From Verrucomicrobiota bacterium (lineage in GTDB: Bacteria > Verrucomicrobiota > Verrucomicrobiia > Chthoniobacterales > UBA10450): 45,969 nucleotides of DNA. A model generated the notes under the pieces. It ran no database searches, was not told the DNA's origin, and saw only the letters and a program-made list of their open reading frames with translations. Below, in pieces: positions 7,575-16,030 of this stretch; position 1 is the stretch's first letter, and each line of letters starts with the position of its first letter. The stretch spans positions 1-45,969 of the forward strand of contig QHRF01000011.1 of NCBI GenBank assembly GCA_003220055.1. Direction: 5' to 3'. Both the position numbers and the translations under genes were made by a program.

Positions 7575-8366
7575 GTGGATCGATATCTTCTCATTGTCTC
7601 AACGGTCTGTTTTCTCGTGGCGATTGGGCACACGGCCCTCGAAATGCGCGGTGGGATTTTTCGGCCGATGCGGTTCAATTTTTTCGCCGTCGGACTCGGC
7701 TTTATTTTTCAAACGGCGTTCTTGTCGATCCGCGGTCACGCGCTCGGCCGTTGTCCGATCACGAACCTCTTTGAGGTCATCGTTTTCGTCGCTTGGTCGA
7801 TAGCGCTCTTCTACATGCTGGTTGGTCCCGGGTATCGGCTTTCCCTGATGGGTGCCTTCACCGCGCCGCTGGTGGTTTTGCTTCAACTTTTTGCGCTGCT
7901 CGCGCCGATTGATAAACCACACCCCGTCCGCTTACGCGCGAACTCTTGGCTGGAATTTCACGCGTCCATCGCGCTCGTCGCCTACGGCGCGTTTGCTCTC
8001 GCTTGCATTGCAGGCGTGATGTACCTGGTGCAGGAGCGGCAGCTCAAGACGCACCATTTGCATTCGATTTTTTATCACCTCCCGCCCCTGACGGATCTTT
8101 TTGCGGCGATCACGCGATTGCTCTGGTGGGGATTCGCACTTTACACGCTCGGTTTGATCAGTGGTTTCTTTGTGGGCGAACCGCTGCCGTGGATACAAAT
8201 CACGTGCGCGATCGGAGTGTGGTTTCTGTATGGACTGATCTTACAAGGCCGATATTTGCACTGGTTTGCGCCAAAACGGGTGGCCGCGCTTTGCATCATT
8301 GGTTTTAGCGCCGCGTTGACTCTTCTTTGGGGCATCACCTTCACCGCCCAAACGCACACGCCATGA
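7575..8366 (+). CDS. CcsA/HemX-like cytochrome c assembly membrane protein
   Basis: Polytopic inner-membrane protein of the CcmC/CcsA/HemX heme-handling family, 263 residues with about eight hydrophobic helices. The family's typical NSWLEFHASIALVAYGAFALA block, with a candidate heme-ligand His, lies near residues 122-142. Further conserved-looking histidines occur at KTHHLHSIFYHLPPL. The core WGxxGxxD-like loop of CcsA is not obvious, which makes the HemX-type reading (a membrane protein affecting glutamyl-tRNA reductase level) as likely as cytochrome c assembly. The start is GTG 7575. Its stop overlaps the hemA start (ATGA), a strong sign of translational coupling with heme synthesis. This hemX-hemA order is known from other bacteria. 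Confidence 0.85.
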   Translation: MDRYLLIVSTVCFLVAIGHTALEMRGGIFRPMRFNFFAVGLGFIFQTAFLSIRGHALGRCPITNLFEVIVFVAWSIALFYMLVGPGYRLSLMGAFTAPLVVLLQLFALLAPIDKPHPVRLRANSWLEFHASIALVAYGAFALACIAGVMYLVQERQLKTHHLHSIFYHLPPLTDLFAAITRLLWWGFALYTLGLISGFFVGEPLPWIQITCAIGVWFLYGLILQGRYLHWFAPKRVAALCIIGFSAALTLLWGITFTAQTHTP

Positions 8367-9418
8367 ATTTATTCTGCGTCGGTCTCAGTCATCACAACGC
8401 GGACGTCGAGGCGCGCGAATACTTTGCCGGCCACGTCGAGTCCGACCGCGCGCTGCGGAATTGCGGTTGCAATGAGGCGTTGGTGCTCAGCACCTGCAAT
8501 CGCGTCGAAGTTTATGCTGCATGCGAGAAGCGAGTGTCGACTGATGAGATCGCACGCTGTCTCGTCCGCGACGACCTGCCTCATCGTTTCGCGCCGCCAT
8601 TTTATCGCTACGAAGGCGAAAAATGTGCGCAGCATCTCTTTCGTGTCACATCAGGGCTCGATTCCATGGTGGTAGGCGAAACGGAAATTCTTGGCCAGGC
8701 GAAAAAGGCGTACGAAGCGGCACGGGCAACCGGCGCAGCCGGTCGATATTTGCATCGGTTGTTTCAGCGAGCTTTTCGAGTGGCCAAGCAAGTTCGAACC
8801 CACACCGAGATTACGCGCGGCGCAGTCTCGGTCGGCTCAGTCGCGGTCGATCTTGCGCACAAAATCTTTGGTGATCTCCAGAATTGCAAAGTCCTGGTGC
8901 TCGGCGCCGGCGAAACGAGCGAACGAACGATTCGCGCGCTTGTTTCGCGCGGTGTCGCCGATTTGCGCGTCAGCAATCGGTCCCCGGAACGCGGCGAAGC
9001 TCTCGCGCTCGCCGTCAATGGCCGCGCGATTGCCTTTGAGCAATGGCTCGAGCAATGCCGCGAAGTCGATATTCTGATTACATCGACAGCTTCCGAAGTC
9101 CCGTTGCTCTGGCAGGAAAAACTCGCTCCGATGCTACGAGAACGAATCGATCGTCCGCTGTTCATCATCGACATCGCCGTGCCGCGTGATGTCGCGCCCG
9201 ATGTGAACGCGCTCGACGGCGTTTATCTTTACGACATCGATTCGTTGCAATCGATCGCCGAACAATCATTGGCCACCCGCCGGGCACAAGTGGCCGCGGC
9301 TGAGCAGATCATTTCCCAACATGTTGCTGAGTTTGGTGAAATGATCACGCTGGGACTGAATTGCCCGGTGCAATCGTCGGAGCATCCGACAGTCGGAATT
9401 GTTGAGCAGGGAAGCTGA
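8363..9418 (+). CDS. hemA: Glutamyl-tRNA reductase HemA
   Basis: Reduces glutamyl-tRNA(Glu) with NADPH to glutamate-1-semialdehyde, the first committed step of tetrapyrrole synthesis. It is 351 residues from ATG 8363 (MNLFCVGLSHHNADVEAREY). The catalytic Cys45 is in LSTCNRVEVY. The substrate block GLDSMVVGETEILGQAKKAY and the NADPH-binding VLVLGAGETSE are present. The protein is shorter than the common 400-plus residues because the C-terminal dimerisation domain is cut down. The last codons, including the TGA, lie inside a hairpin repeat (9369-9432), so the C-terminus may be repeat-derived. It overlaps the upstream membrane gene by 4 bp and is followed by hemC after 65 bp. Confidence 0.96.
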   Translation: MNLFCVGLSHHNADVEAREYFAGHVESDRALRNCGCNEALVLSTCNRVEVYAACEKRVSTDEIARCLVRDDLPHRFAPPFYRYEGEKCAQHLFRVTSGLDSMVVGETEILGQAKKAYEAARATGAAGRYLHRLFQRAFRVAKQVRTHTEITRGAVSVGSVAVDLAHKIFGDLQNCKVLVLGAGETSERTIRALVSRGVADLRVSNRSPERGEALALAVNGRAIAFEQWLEQCREVDILITSTASEVPLLWQEKLAPMLRERIDRPLFIIDIAVPRDVAPDVNALDGVYLYDIDSLQSIAEQSLATRRAQVAAAEQIISQHVAEFGEMITLGLNCPVQSSEHPTVGIVEQGS

Positions 9419-9432
9419 CAGCGTCCCCTGCA
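9369..9432. repeat. Palindromic two-hairpin repeat covering the hemA 3' end
   Basis: A 64-bp segment bounded by TGCA on both sides. Hairpin 1 is GTCGGA 9376-9381 with TCCGAC 9385-9390. Hairpin 2 is GGGAAGCTG 9409-9417 with CAGCGTCCC 9419-9427, with one mismatch. The arm AGCGTCCCCTGCA nearly matches the end of the element at 19145-19203. Its length equals that of the element inside tgt. It encodes roughly the last 16 residues and the stop of hemA. Confidence 0.55.
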
Positions 9433-9449
9433 GGGGAAAACGCGAAATT

Positions 9450-9473
9450 TGTAGGGGAACCTGCTAGGTTCCC
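9450..9473. repeat. Hairpin repeat of the TGTAG type upstream of hemC
   Basis: TGTAGG at 9450-9455 leads into GGGAACC 9455-9461 pairing with GGTTCCC 9467-9473. It lies 10 bp before the hemC start and directly follows the repeat that ends hemA. It resembles one half of the two-hairpin elements found elsewhere in the window. As it precedes a start codon it may affect hemC translation, but that is speculation. Confidence 0.55.
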
Positions 9474-9483
9474 ATTCAATTGT

Positions 9484-10458
9484 ATGAAGCGTCCACGCCG
9501 GATCAAAATCGTCGTCGGCACGCGTGGAAGCGAGCTGGCGCTGATCCAAACAGAGCTGGTCGTGCAGGGATTGCAGGCACGTTGGGCGGATTTGAAATTC
9601 GAAGTGAAAGTCATCAAGACTCGGGGAGACGATTCAAAAACGGCAATTCCCGATGTTCGCGCGGGTCGCAAAGGGTTGTTCACCGGAGAAATTGAGCGCA
9701 CTCTCGTCGCGGACGACGTCGATCTTGCCGTGCACAGCGCGAAAGATTTGCCGAGCAAGTTGGTGCCAGGGACAGAGATTGCCGCCGTGCTCCCGCGCGC
9801 TGGTCTGGGCGATGTGTTAGTGGCGACAACGCCTTGCGATTTAAATTCGCTGGCGGTGGACGGAATTGTTGCCACGGGAAGTGTTCGACGGAAACATCAA
9901 CTGCGCTGGAAACGGCCGGACGTGGAGATTGTCGATCTTCGCGGCAATGTGCCGACGCGATTACGCAAACTCGCGACCGACCAATGGCACGCGATCATTC
10001 TCGCGTGCGCCGGGTTGGAGCGACTTGGGCTGGACCCGGGTCGTGCGCGAATCAAGTTTGAAGAAAGCGAATTTTTTACGGCGCTGCTTCCCCGGGAAGT
10101 TTTTGTTCCGGCCGGTGGACAGGGTGTGATTGCGATGCAGATCCGTTCAGGAGACGAACAACTCAGAGAGATTGTCGATGCGATCAACGATTTTGATACG
10201 CGGCTGGCTTTGCGGGCGGAGCGCGAGTTTTTGCGCTTGCTGGATGCGGATTGCAATCAACCCGTAGGAGTGCTCGCCGTTGTCGATGGACCGATCATGA
10301 AAATTCGCGGACAGATTTTCGATCTTGGAGCGACAGCACCACGGGAGGGTCTTGTGCAAGGGCCGAGCGAGGACGCAGAGAAGTTGGCGGCGCAATTGTT
10401 AGAGCAGATTCGAGCACCAGCCTCCGCCCAAGGGCTACGGCTTGGCAAGCGAGCATGA
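9484..10458 (+). CDS. hemC: Hydroxymethylbilane synthase (porphobilinogen deaminase) HemC
   Basis: Polymerises four porphobilinogen molecules into hydroxymethylbilane in the cytoplasm. It is 324 residues. The conserved start IKIVVGTRGSELAL, catalytic Asp88 in VHSAKDLP, GSVRRKHQL and LRGNVPTRLRKL are present. Cys257 in LDADCNQPVG is the residue that carries the dipyrromethane cofactor. Length is slightly above the usual 310, with a short C-terminal extension. It starts at ATG 9484 with no SD; a hairpin repeat lies just upstream. The stop overlaps the start of cobA-hemD (ATGA), so the two are translationally coupled. This is the standard gene order for uroporphyrinogen III synthesis. Confidence 0.97.
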   Translation: MKRPRRIKIVVGTRGSELALIQTELVVQGLQARWADLKFEVKVIKTRGDDSKTAIPDVRAGRKGLFTGEIERTLVADDVDLAVHSAKDLPSKLVPGTEIAAVLPRAGLGDVLVATTPCDLNSLAVDGIVATGSVRRKHQLRWKRPDVEIVDLRGNVPTRLRKLATDQWHAIILACAGLERLGLDPGRARIKFEESEFFTALLPREVFVPAGGQGVIAMQIRSGDEQLREIVDAINDFDTRLALRAEREFLRLLDADCNQPVGVLAVVDGPIMKIRGQIFDLGATAPREGLVQGPSEDAEKLAAQLLEQIRAPASAQGLRLGKRA

Positions 10459-11996
10459 GCAAGAGCACGAGTAAGGACCAGAGCGGCAAAGTCTATCTTG
10501 TCGGCGCCGGGCCGGGAGATCTTGGACTGGTAACATTGCGTGCGAAGGAATGCATCGAGCGAGCGGACGTTATCGTTTACGATCATTTGGCCAACCCGGA
10601 AATGTTGAGCTGGGCCCGGGAGGAGGCCGAAATTATTTATGCCGGCAAAAAAGCGGGCGAGCACGCGTTAAGTCAGGCGGAAATCAACAAGCTGCTCGTT
10701 GAAAAAGCGCACGCTGGAAAAGAGATCGTGCGTTTAAAAGGCGGCGATCCGTTTGTTTTCGGTCGCGGCGCCGAGGAGGCCAAGGCGATTGTCGATGCCG
10801 GCCTCGCGTTCGAAATCGTTCCTGGAATTACGTCGGCGATTGCAGGCCCGGCTTATGCCGGAATTCCGGTGACGCATCGCGCGGAAAATTCGCACGTGAC
10901 TTTTTTTACCGGTCATGAAGCTCCGTCGAAAACAAAAAGTGCGATTGATTACGCCGCGCTCTCAAAGCTCGGCGGCACGCAGGTGATGCTGATGGGGGTC
11001 GAGAAAATCGAGGCGGTTGCCCGAGAAATGATGACCAATGGCGTCCGGGGTGATCTTCCGGTCGCGCTGGTTCGTTGGGCGACAACGGGACGCCAGGAAA
11101 CATTGACCGGCACGCTCGAGAATATTGCCAAGCGAGTAGCCGAAACTGGATTTGAAGCGCCGGCCGTCGCTGTTTTCGGCGATGTCGTTACATTGCGAAA
11201 AGATTTAAATTGGTACGAGCGCCGGCCGCTTTCAGGAAAGCGGATCGTGGTGACGCGGACGCGGAAACAAGCGGGCGCGCTCACGGCTCAGCTTCGCGCG
11301 CTCGGCGCCGACGTTTTTGAATTGCCGACGATTCGGATCGAGCCGCCGACTGATTTGCGCGAATTCGCTAAGCTCGTCCAGGACGCACACCAATACGACT
11401 GGATTGTGTTTACCAGTCCAAACGGGGTGGACGCATTTTTCGAAATATTCTACAAACTTTACGATGACGCGCGCGAAATCGGCGGCGCAAAAATTGCCGC
11501 GATTGGTCCGGCGACCGCTCAACGGGTTCGCGATTTCCGTCTCCATGTCGATCTTCAGCCCGAGGAATTCGTGGCCGAGGCGGTGGTCCGACAATTTCAA
11601 AAGCAAGGCGGCGTAGAAAATCTGCGAATCCTCCTGGCCCGCGCGGAAAAGGCGCGGGACGTGCTTCCGAAGGAGTTGTCGAAGCTGGGAGCGATCGTTG
11701 ATGAAGCTTTTGCCTATCGGACGGTTCCGGAAACGCGCGACATTACTGGCGCGCGCCGCCGCTTTTTGGAAGAGGGGGCAGATCTGATCACGTTCACGAG
11801 TTCGTCCACGGTGGAAAACTTTCTCGATCTGGGTTTGCCATGGCCAAAGGGAATGCAGGTCGCAAGCATAGGCCCGATCACGTCGAAAACGGCATCCGAT
11901 CGTGGATTAAAGATCGACATCGAAGCGCGACGCCACGACATCGACGGTTTGGTCGAGGCGATCCGGAAATTTCTTGGAACGAAAAATGTCGAATAA
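10455..11996 (+). CDS. cobA-hemD: CobA-HemD fusion: uroporphyrinogen-III C-methyltransferase and uroporphyrinogen-III synthase
   Basis: A 513-residue bifunctional enzyme. Residues about 10-255 are the SAM-dependent methyltransferase (SUMT), which makes precorrin-2, with VYLVGAGPGDLGLVTLRA, DVIVYDHL, LKGGDPFVFGRG and GITSAIAGPAYAGIPVTHR. Residues about 260-513 are HemD, which cyclises hydroxymethylbilane to uroporphyrinogen III, with KRIVVTRTRKQAGAL, IVFTSPNGVDAFF and FTSSSTVENF. The fusion places the branch point between heme and siroheme/cobalamin on one protein, as known from several phyla. It starts at ATG 10455 overlapping hemC, and its stop overlaps the next gene (GrpE-like) by 11 bases, tying the chaperone module to this operon. 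Confidence 0.96.
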   Translation: MSKSTSKDQSGKVYLVGAGPGDLGLVTLRAKECIERADVIVYDHLANPEMLSWAREEAEIIYAGKKAGEHALSQAEINKLLVEKAHAGKEIVRLKGGDPFVFGRGAEEAKAIVDAGLAFEIVPGITSAIAGPAYAGIPVTHRAENSHVTFFTGHEAPSKTKSAIDYAALSKLGGTQVMLMGVEKIEAVAREMMTNGVRGDLPVALVRWATTGRQETLTGTLENIAKRVAETGFEAPAVAVFGDVVTLRKDLNWYERRPLSGKRIVVTRTRKQAGALTAQLRALGADVFELPTIRIEPPTDLREFAKLVQDAHQYDWIVFTSPNGVDAFFEIFYKLYDDAREIGGAKIAAIGPATAQRVRDFRLHVDLQPEEFVAEAVVRQFQKQGGVENLRILLARAEKARDVLPKELSKLGAIVDEAFAYRTVPETRDITGARRRFLEEGADLITFTSSSTVENFLDLGLPWPKGMQVASIGPITSKTASDRGLKIDIEARRHDIDGLVEAIRKFLGTKNVE

Positions 11997-12717
11997 CGCA
12001 GTCGAACAAGAAAAGGACTTCACGGTCGCGATGCAGCAATTAAGCGCCGAGGCGGAGAAAATCCGGCCGGCGAGGCCGATCCTTACGGATAATTCTTCTT
12101 CGAAGAGCCCGGATCAAAGGGAATCGGCGCCGCCGCCTGAAATTTTAGCCGAACAATTACAAACCCTAGAGAACAATTTGCTCGGCCGTATCGAAAAGCT
12201 ATCGGCTGATATGGATGCGACCAGACGGTCCGCGTTTGCACAACATTTCAAGAAAATTGATGAGCAGCTAGCGTTGATTCGCAACACAGAAAGTGTGAAT
12301 CAGCAGCTGTTCGACTCGCTCCACGCCGAGTTGCTCAAGTATCGCGACAATTTTCTGCACGAATCGCTCCAGAGACCGTTCATCCACGATCTGGTTTATC
12401 TCTACGACCACTTGAATGGACTTTGCGAACAGCTCTCAAGTGCTGCGCAACAGAAGGGGAAGGGCAGCCGGGTGTCCCAGTGGCGCGATAATTTGGAGAA
12501 CGCCATTCAGTCGCTGGTTGAAAGCCTGCACCGCTTCGATGTAAAGGAAATTGAGCCGCGAGAGCGCGTTGACCGGGCTTGTCATCGAGTTATCAGTTAT
12601 GAGCCGGCCGATTTTCCGGAAGAAGATGGCGCCATCGTAATGCGCGTGAAGCGCGGCTTCGTCTGGCGGGGCAAGCTAATTCGCCCCGAGGAAGTGATCG
12701 CAAAACGCTGTGGTTGA
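11986..12717 (+). CDS. GrpE-like nucleotide-exchange factor (divergent)
   Basis: A 243-residue protein with a divergent GrpE fold. It has an N-terminal disordered, Pro-rich part and coiled-coil helices about residues 45-115 (LAEQLQTLENNLLGRIEKL...). An LVYLYDHLNGLCEQL helix corresponds to the GrpE core, and the C-terminal beta domain shows VISYEPADFPEEDGAIVMRVKRG and GKLIRPEEVIAKRC. GrpE releases ADP from Hsp70; the next gene encodes an Hsp70, which supports that role. It differs enough from housekeeping GrpE that a dedicated exchange factor for this Hsp70 is the best reading. It starts at ATG 11986, inside the end of cobA-hemD, with no SD. A 123-bp gap before hsp70 contains a TTTGCGCAAA palindrome (12752-12761). 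Confidence 0.8.
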   Translation: MSNNAVEQEKDFTVAMQQLSAEAEKIRPARPILTDNSSSKSPDQRESAPPPEILAEQLQTLENNLLGRIEKLSADMDATRRSAFAQHFKKIDEQLALIRNTESVNQQLFDSLHAELLKYRDNFLHESLQRPFIHDLVYLYDHLNGLCEQLSSAAQQKGKGSRVSQWRDNLENAIQSLVESLHRFDVKEIEPRERVDRACHRVISYEPADFPEEDGAIVMRVKRGFVWRGKLIRPEEVIAKRCG

Positions 12718-12840
12718 TTGGCGCTTTGCCGTCGCGATTTCAACTCCGCAGTTTGCGCAAATTCTATCCCTTCCGGGGCACGAAAACTGCACTAACGAGC
12801 CGGCGCCGAACCCAAGGCATTCGTCCAACTTTTTTCAGTC

Positions 12841-14403
12841 ATGAGCAAACGCAAAGTAGTCGGAATCGATCTGGGCACGACCTTCTCGGCCATCGCACAT
12901 ATCGATGCCTACGGAAAACCGCAAATCATCCCCAATACAGAAACCGAACGCATCACGCCATCGGTGATTTTCTTCGACGACAGTCAGGTGATCATCGGCA
13001 CGGTGGCCAAGAACAACGCCGTGGCCGAGCCGGAAAAGATTGTCGACTTCGTGAAGCGCGAGATGGGCAAGCCGAAGGATCAATTCCATCGCGAATTCGG
13101 CGGTAAAATTTATTCCGCCGAAGAGCTTTCGGCCCTCATCATCAAAAAGTTAAAGGCTGATGCCCAGAAGTATCTCGATCAGCCGATCACCGACGCAGTC
13201 ATTACCGTGCCGGCTTACTTCAATGATGCCGAGCGCACCGCGACGATCACGGCCGGCCAGCTTGCCGGTTTGAACGTCCTTCAGATCATCAATGAGCCGA
13301 CCGCGGCGGCGCTCGCCTACGGCCTCGATAAGTTGGACGAGAACCAGACGGTGTTCGTTTTCGACCTCGGGGGCGGCACGTTCGACGTAACGATCATGCG
13401 AATTATCGATCACAAAATGGAGATGATCGCGACCAATGGCGATCACCGGCTTGGGGGAAAAGATTGGGACGACGTAATTGTTAATCTCATCGCCGAAGAA
13501 TTCGACCGGCTCCACGGTGAAAACCCGTTACTTGATTTGCACAGCTACCAGGAGCTGCATAACCGCGCGTTGGCGGCGAAGATTCAGCTTTCCAGCCGCA
13601 ACAATACTACCATCGTTTACCACCACGACGGCAAGAGCGTGAAGCTGACTTTGACCCGGAAGGAATTTGAGAAGCGCACGCGGCACCTGGTCGAGAAGTG
13701 CAAAACCATCTGTGAAATGGTGATGCAAGAAGCGAAAATGAAATGGGACAAGATCGACAAGGTGCTGCTGGCCGGCGGTATGACGCGAATGCCGATGATT
13801 CGCGCGATGATTTCAGGTTTTTCCTCTGTGGCGCAAGTCGATCAGGTAAATCCGGATGAGGTGGTGGCGAGAGGCGCCGCTATTCAGGGCATGTTGTCGA
13901 TATTGAACGATGAAGATATTTCGGGAGAAAGAACAGTCGATGACAGCGTCCGCCGGCAGTTTTCTGTGCTCGATGGCGGATTGATTGAAGTTACCGACAT
14001 CACGTCCCACACCCTCGGCGTCGTCCTTTGGGATGAGAGGCAGCTTCATGAATACGTCTTTCCGATGATCCCGAAAATGACGCCGATTCCCGCCGTAATT
14101 AAAAACTCATTCGGGACCGCTGACGCTAACATGCAGCGCGCCGTCGTTAAAGTAGTGGAAGGCGAAAGCACGGTGCCAGGTGAGTGTACGCCGCTCGGGA
14201 TCTGCGACATTCAGCTGCCGCCGTATTTGCCGAAGGGCTCGCCGGTAAAGCTCACTTATCAGTATAACGCCAATCAGGTGTTGGAAGTCGAAGTGCAGGC
14301 GGCCGGCAACAACGCCAAAGTCACTATCGATCGCAACACTGGTCTGGCTCCGCAGGAGATCGAACAAGCCGCTTCCGGCTTGGGCGAACTGCAGGTCAGC
14401 TAG
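12841..14403 (+). CDS. Hsp70-family protein lacking the C-terminal lid
   Basis: A 520-residue DnaK homologue. The nucleotide-binding domain fills residues 1 to about 380, with VGIDLGTTFSAIA, the NEPTAAALAYGL stretch, VFDLGGGTFDVT, GGKDWDD and VLLAGGMTRMP. A substrate-binding beta domain follows (about 390-520: TDITSHTLGVVLWD, FPMIPKMTPIP). The usual helical lid and disordered tail of DnaK (about 120 residues) are missing, and the linker is not the canonical DVLLLDV. It is therefore a specialised rather than housekeeping Hsp70. Its neighbours are a GrpE-like protein and a J-like/SUMF fusion beginning 2 bp after the stop. It starts at ATG 12841. Clients are unknown. Confidence 0.93.
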   Translation: MSKRKVVGIDLGTTFSAIAHIDAYGKPQIIPNTETERITPSVIFFDDSQVIIGTVAKNNAVAEPEKIVDFVKREMGKPKDQFHREFGGKIYSAEELSALIIKKLKADAQKYLDQPITDAVITVPAYFNDAERTATITAGQLAGLNVLQIINEPTAAALAYGLDKLDENQTVFVFDLGGGTFDVTIMRIIDHKMEMIATNGDHRLGGKDWDDVIVNLIAEEFDRLHGENPLLDLHSYQELHNRALAAKIQLSSRNNTTIVYHHDGKSVKLTLTRKEFEKRTRHLVEKCKTICEMVMQEAKMKWDKIDKVLLAGGMTRMPMIRAMISGFSSVAQVDQVNPDEVVARGAAIQGMLSILNDEDISGERTVDDSVRRQFSVLDGGLIEVTDITSHTLGVVLWDERQLHEYVFPMIPKMTPIPAVIKNSFGTADANMQRAVVKVVEGESTVPGECTPLGICDIQLPPYLPKGSPVKLTYQYNANQVLEVEVQAAGNNAKVTIDRNTGLAPQEIEQAASGLGELQVS

Positions 14404-14405
14404 AA

Positions 14406-16022
14406 ATGACCAAGTGCGATATCAGCTTTCCGCTTCCGCTGCCCGATGATCCGCGAAAGTGGCAGGGATGGAATAATTATCGGTCGCCGAACTACTACGA
14501 ACGGCTCTGTCTCGATCCGCACGCCAATCCAAGCAACCAGCTGATCGAAGAGCACTGCCGCGAGCTCATGCGGTGGTGGCAAAAAAAACTGCCGCTCAAG
14601 AATCAGCCGAGCAATCCACTTGCCCAGCTGCTTCGCTCGGGACTAGAGGAATCATCTCGATTTCTGACCGAGGCGCGGGTGGAACTTCTCGATCCGGAAC
14701 ACCGCCGGGTTCTCGATGAACAACTGGAGGTGCAGCAACACGAAGCGGCCGTATTTGAATTTCTTAAATATCTCGAGTTCGTCCTTTCCAACGGCGTGCT
14801 CACGGCCGAGGAAGAAAAAAATCTCCTGCGCTTCGGTGCCGAGCGGGCCCTCACCGAAGCTGAAATGAATTCGGTGATCGAAGAGGCGCTGCACAAAAGT
14901 GGCGGGCAACGTCGAGCAGTTGCGCCTCCGCCGGTCGAGAAAGGCACCGAAGCGCCCGTGAAATCTTCGTCCGCTAATCCTCAGGAAGAATTCTTGCACC
15001 TGATGCGCCTGAGCAACCTCGACAGTTTCAGCATGAGTGACGATCAACGCGACACCTTCATCGACATGGCGGAAAACCTCGGGCTCGACCCGGGCGAGGC
15101 CGAGGATCTGGTCGATCGTTACCTGGAAGAAGCGGACGACAAATCGCTCGCAGCTTCGCCGAGCGCAACGCCGACCGCGCCTGCACCGCGCGCTGAAGGA
15201 AAGCCTGTTTCGACGCCGTCTCCGGTTGAGGGAAAACCGCCGCCGGTAAAGATCGGGCACAACCCAGAGCTGGAACGCTCGCGTTACGGCAATTTCACAA
15301 ACACGCTCGGTGGGATGATGATCTTTGTTCCATCCGTCGAATTCACAATGGGAAGTGACGCTGAGGACGCCGCGCCAAATGAGCGTCCGCTTACGCATGT
15401 TGCCCTGAGCCGCTTTTATATCTCGCGATGCCTGATCACCAACGCCGAGTACGAGCAATTCGATCGTGCGCACCAGGCCAAGCGGGCTCCCAGCGCGGGG
15501 GATCGCCATCCCGTCGTGTACGTGAGTTATCTCGATGCCGTGAAATTTTGCCAGTGGTTGAGCACGCGCGAACGTCGAAAATATCGTCTGCCCACCGAAG
15601 CGGAATGGGAGTACGCGGCCAAAGGAAAAGACCAGCGCAAATTCCCGTGGGGAAATTATGACGGCCGCGGCGATCTCGCCAATTTTGCGGATCGCAACAC
15701 CGTTTTTGCCTGGAGCGATCGCGAAATCGATGACGGTTATCCGGAAAGTTCGCCGGTCGGTGCGTTCCCGCTTGGCGCCAGTCCATTTGGAATCGAAGAC
15801 ATGGCCGGAAATGTCTGGGAATGGTGTCTCGATTATTACGAGCTTTATCGGCCGGGACCGAAAACGAACCCGCGCGGGCCGTCCGCCGGCACCAAGCGAG
15901 TGCATCGTGGCGGCAGTTGGAAATCGCGCTTCGGCAGTTTACGGACAACGGTGCGCAGTTCGAACGTGCCCGGGTTTTCGTGCAACGATCTCGGCTTCCG
16001 GATCGTTTGCGAATGTGATTAA
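14406..16022 (+). CDS. Fusion of a J-like helical region and a SUMF1/FGE-sulfatase domain
   Basis: A 538-residue protein. Residues about 25-105 look like a degenerate J-domain (SPNYYERLCLDPHANPSNQ..., then LTEARVELLDPEHRRVLDEQ) but without the HPD tripeptide that stimulates Hsp70. Helical segments and a Pro/Ala-rich linker follow to about 300. Residues about 300-538 form a formylglycine-generating-enzyme/SUMF1-type C-lectin fold: GGMMIFVPSVEFTMGSD, RLPTEAEWEYAAKG, GNVWEWCLDYY, RGGSW and NDLGFRIVCE. The two catalytic cysteines of true FGE are not in the expected RGGSWKSRFGSLRT stretch, so oxidation of sulfatases is unlikely. It starts 2 bp after hsp70 and is clearly cotranscribed. It converges with rpsU across a repeat-filled gap. 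Confidence 0.85.
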   Translation: MTKCDISFPLPLPDDPRKWQGWNNYRSPNYYERLCLDPHANPSNQLIEEHCRELMRWWQKKLPLKNQPSNPLAQLLRSGLEESSRFLTEARVELLDPEHRRVLDEQLEVQQHEAAVFEFLKYLEFVLSNGVLTAEEEKNLLRFGAERALTEAEMNSVIEEALHKSGGQRRAVAPPPVEKGTEAPVKSSSANPQEEFLHLMRLSNLDSFSMSDDQRDTFIDMAENLGLDPGEAEDLVDRYLEEADDKSLAASPSATPTAPAPRAEGKPVSTPSPVEGKPPPVKIGHNPELERSRYGNFTNTLGGMMIFVPSVEFTMGSDAEDAAPNERPLTHVALSRFYISRCLITNAEYEQFDRAHQAKRAPSAGDRHPVVYVSYLDAVKFCQWLSTRERRKYRLPTEAEWEYAAKGKDQRKFPWGNYDGRGDLANFADRNTVFAWSDREIDDGYPESSPVGAFPLGASPFGIEDMAGNVWEWCLDYYELYRPGPKTNPRGPSAGTKRVHRGGSWKSRFGSLRTTVRSSNVPGFSCNDLGFRIVCECD

Positions 16023-16030
16023 GCGGACTA

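Noticed and set aside
14652-15905. 417-codon minus-strand open frame
   Set aside because: Antisense to the J-like/SUMF fusion, where the plus strand has multiple conserved motifs; the antisense translation shows no domain and is His/Arg-rich.
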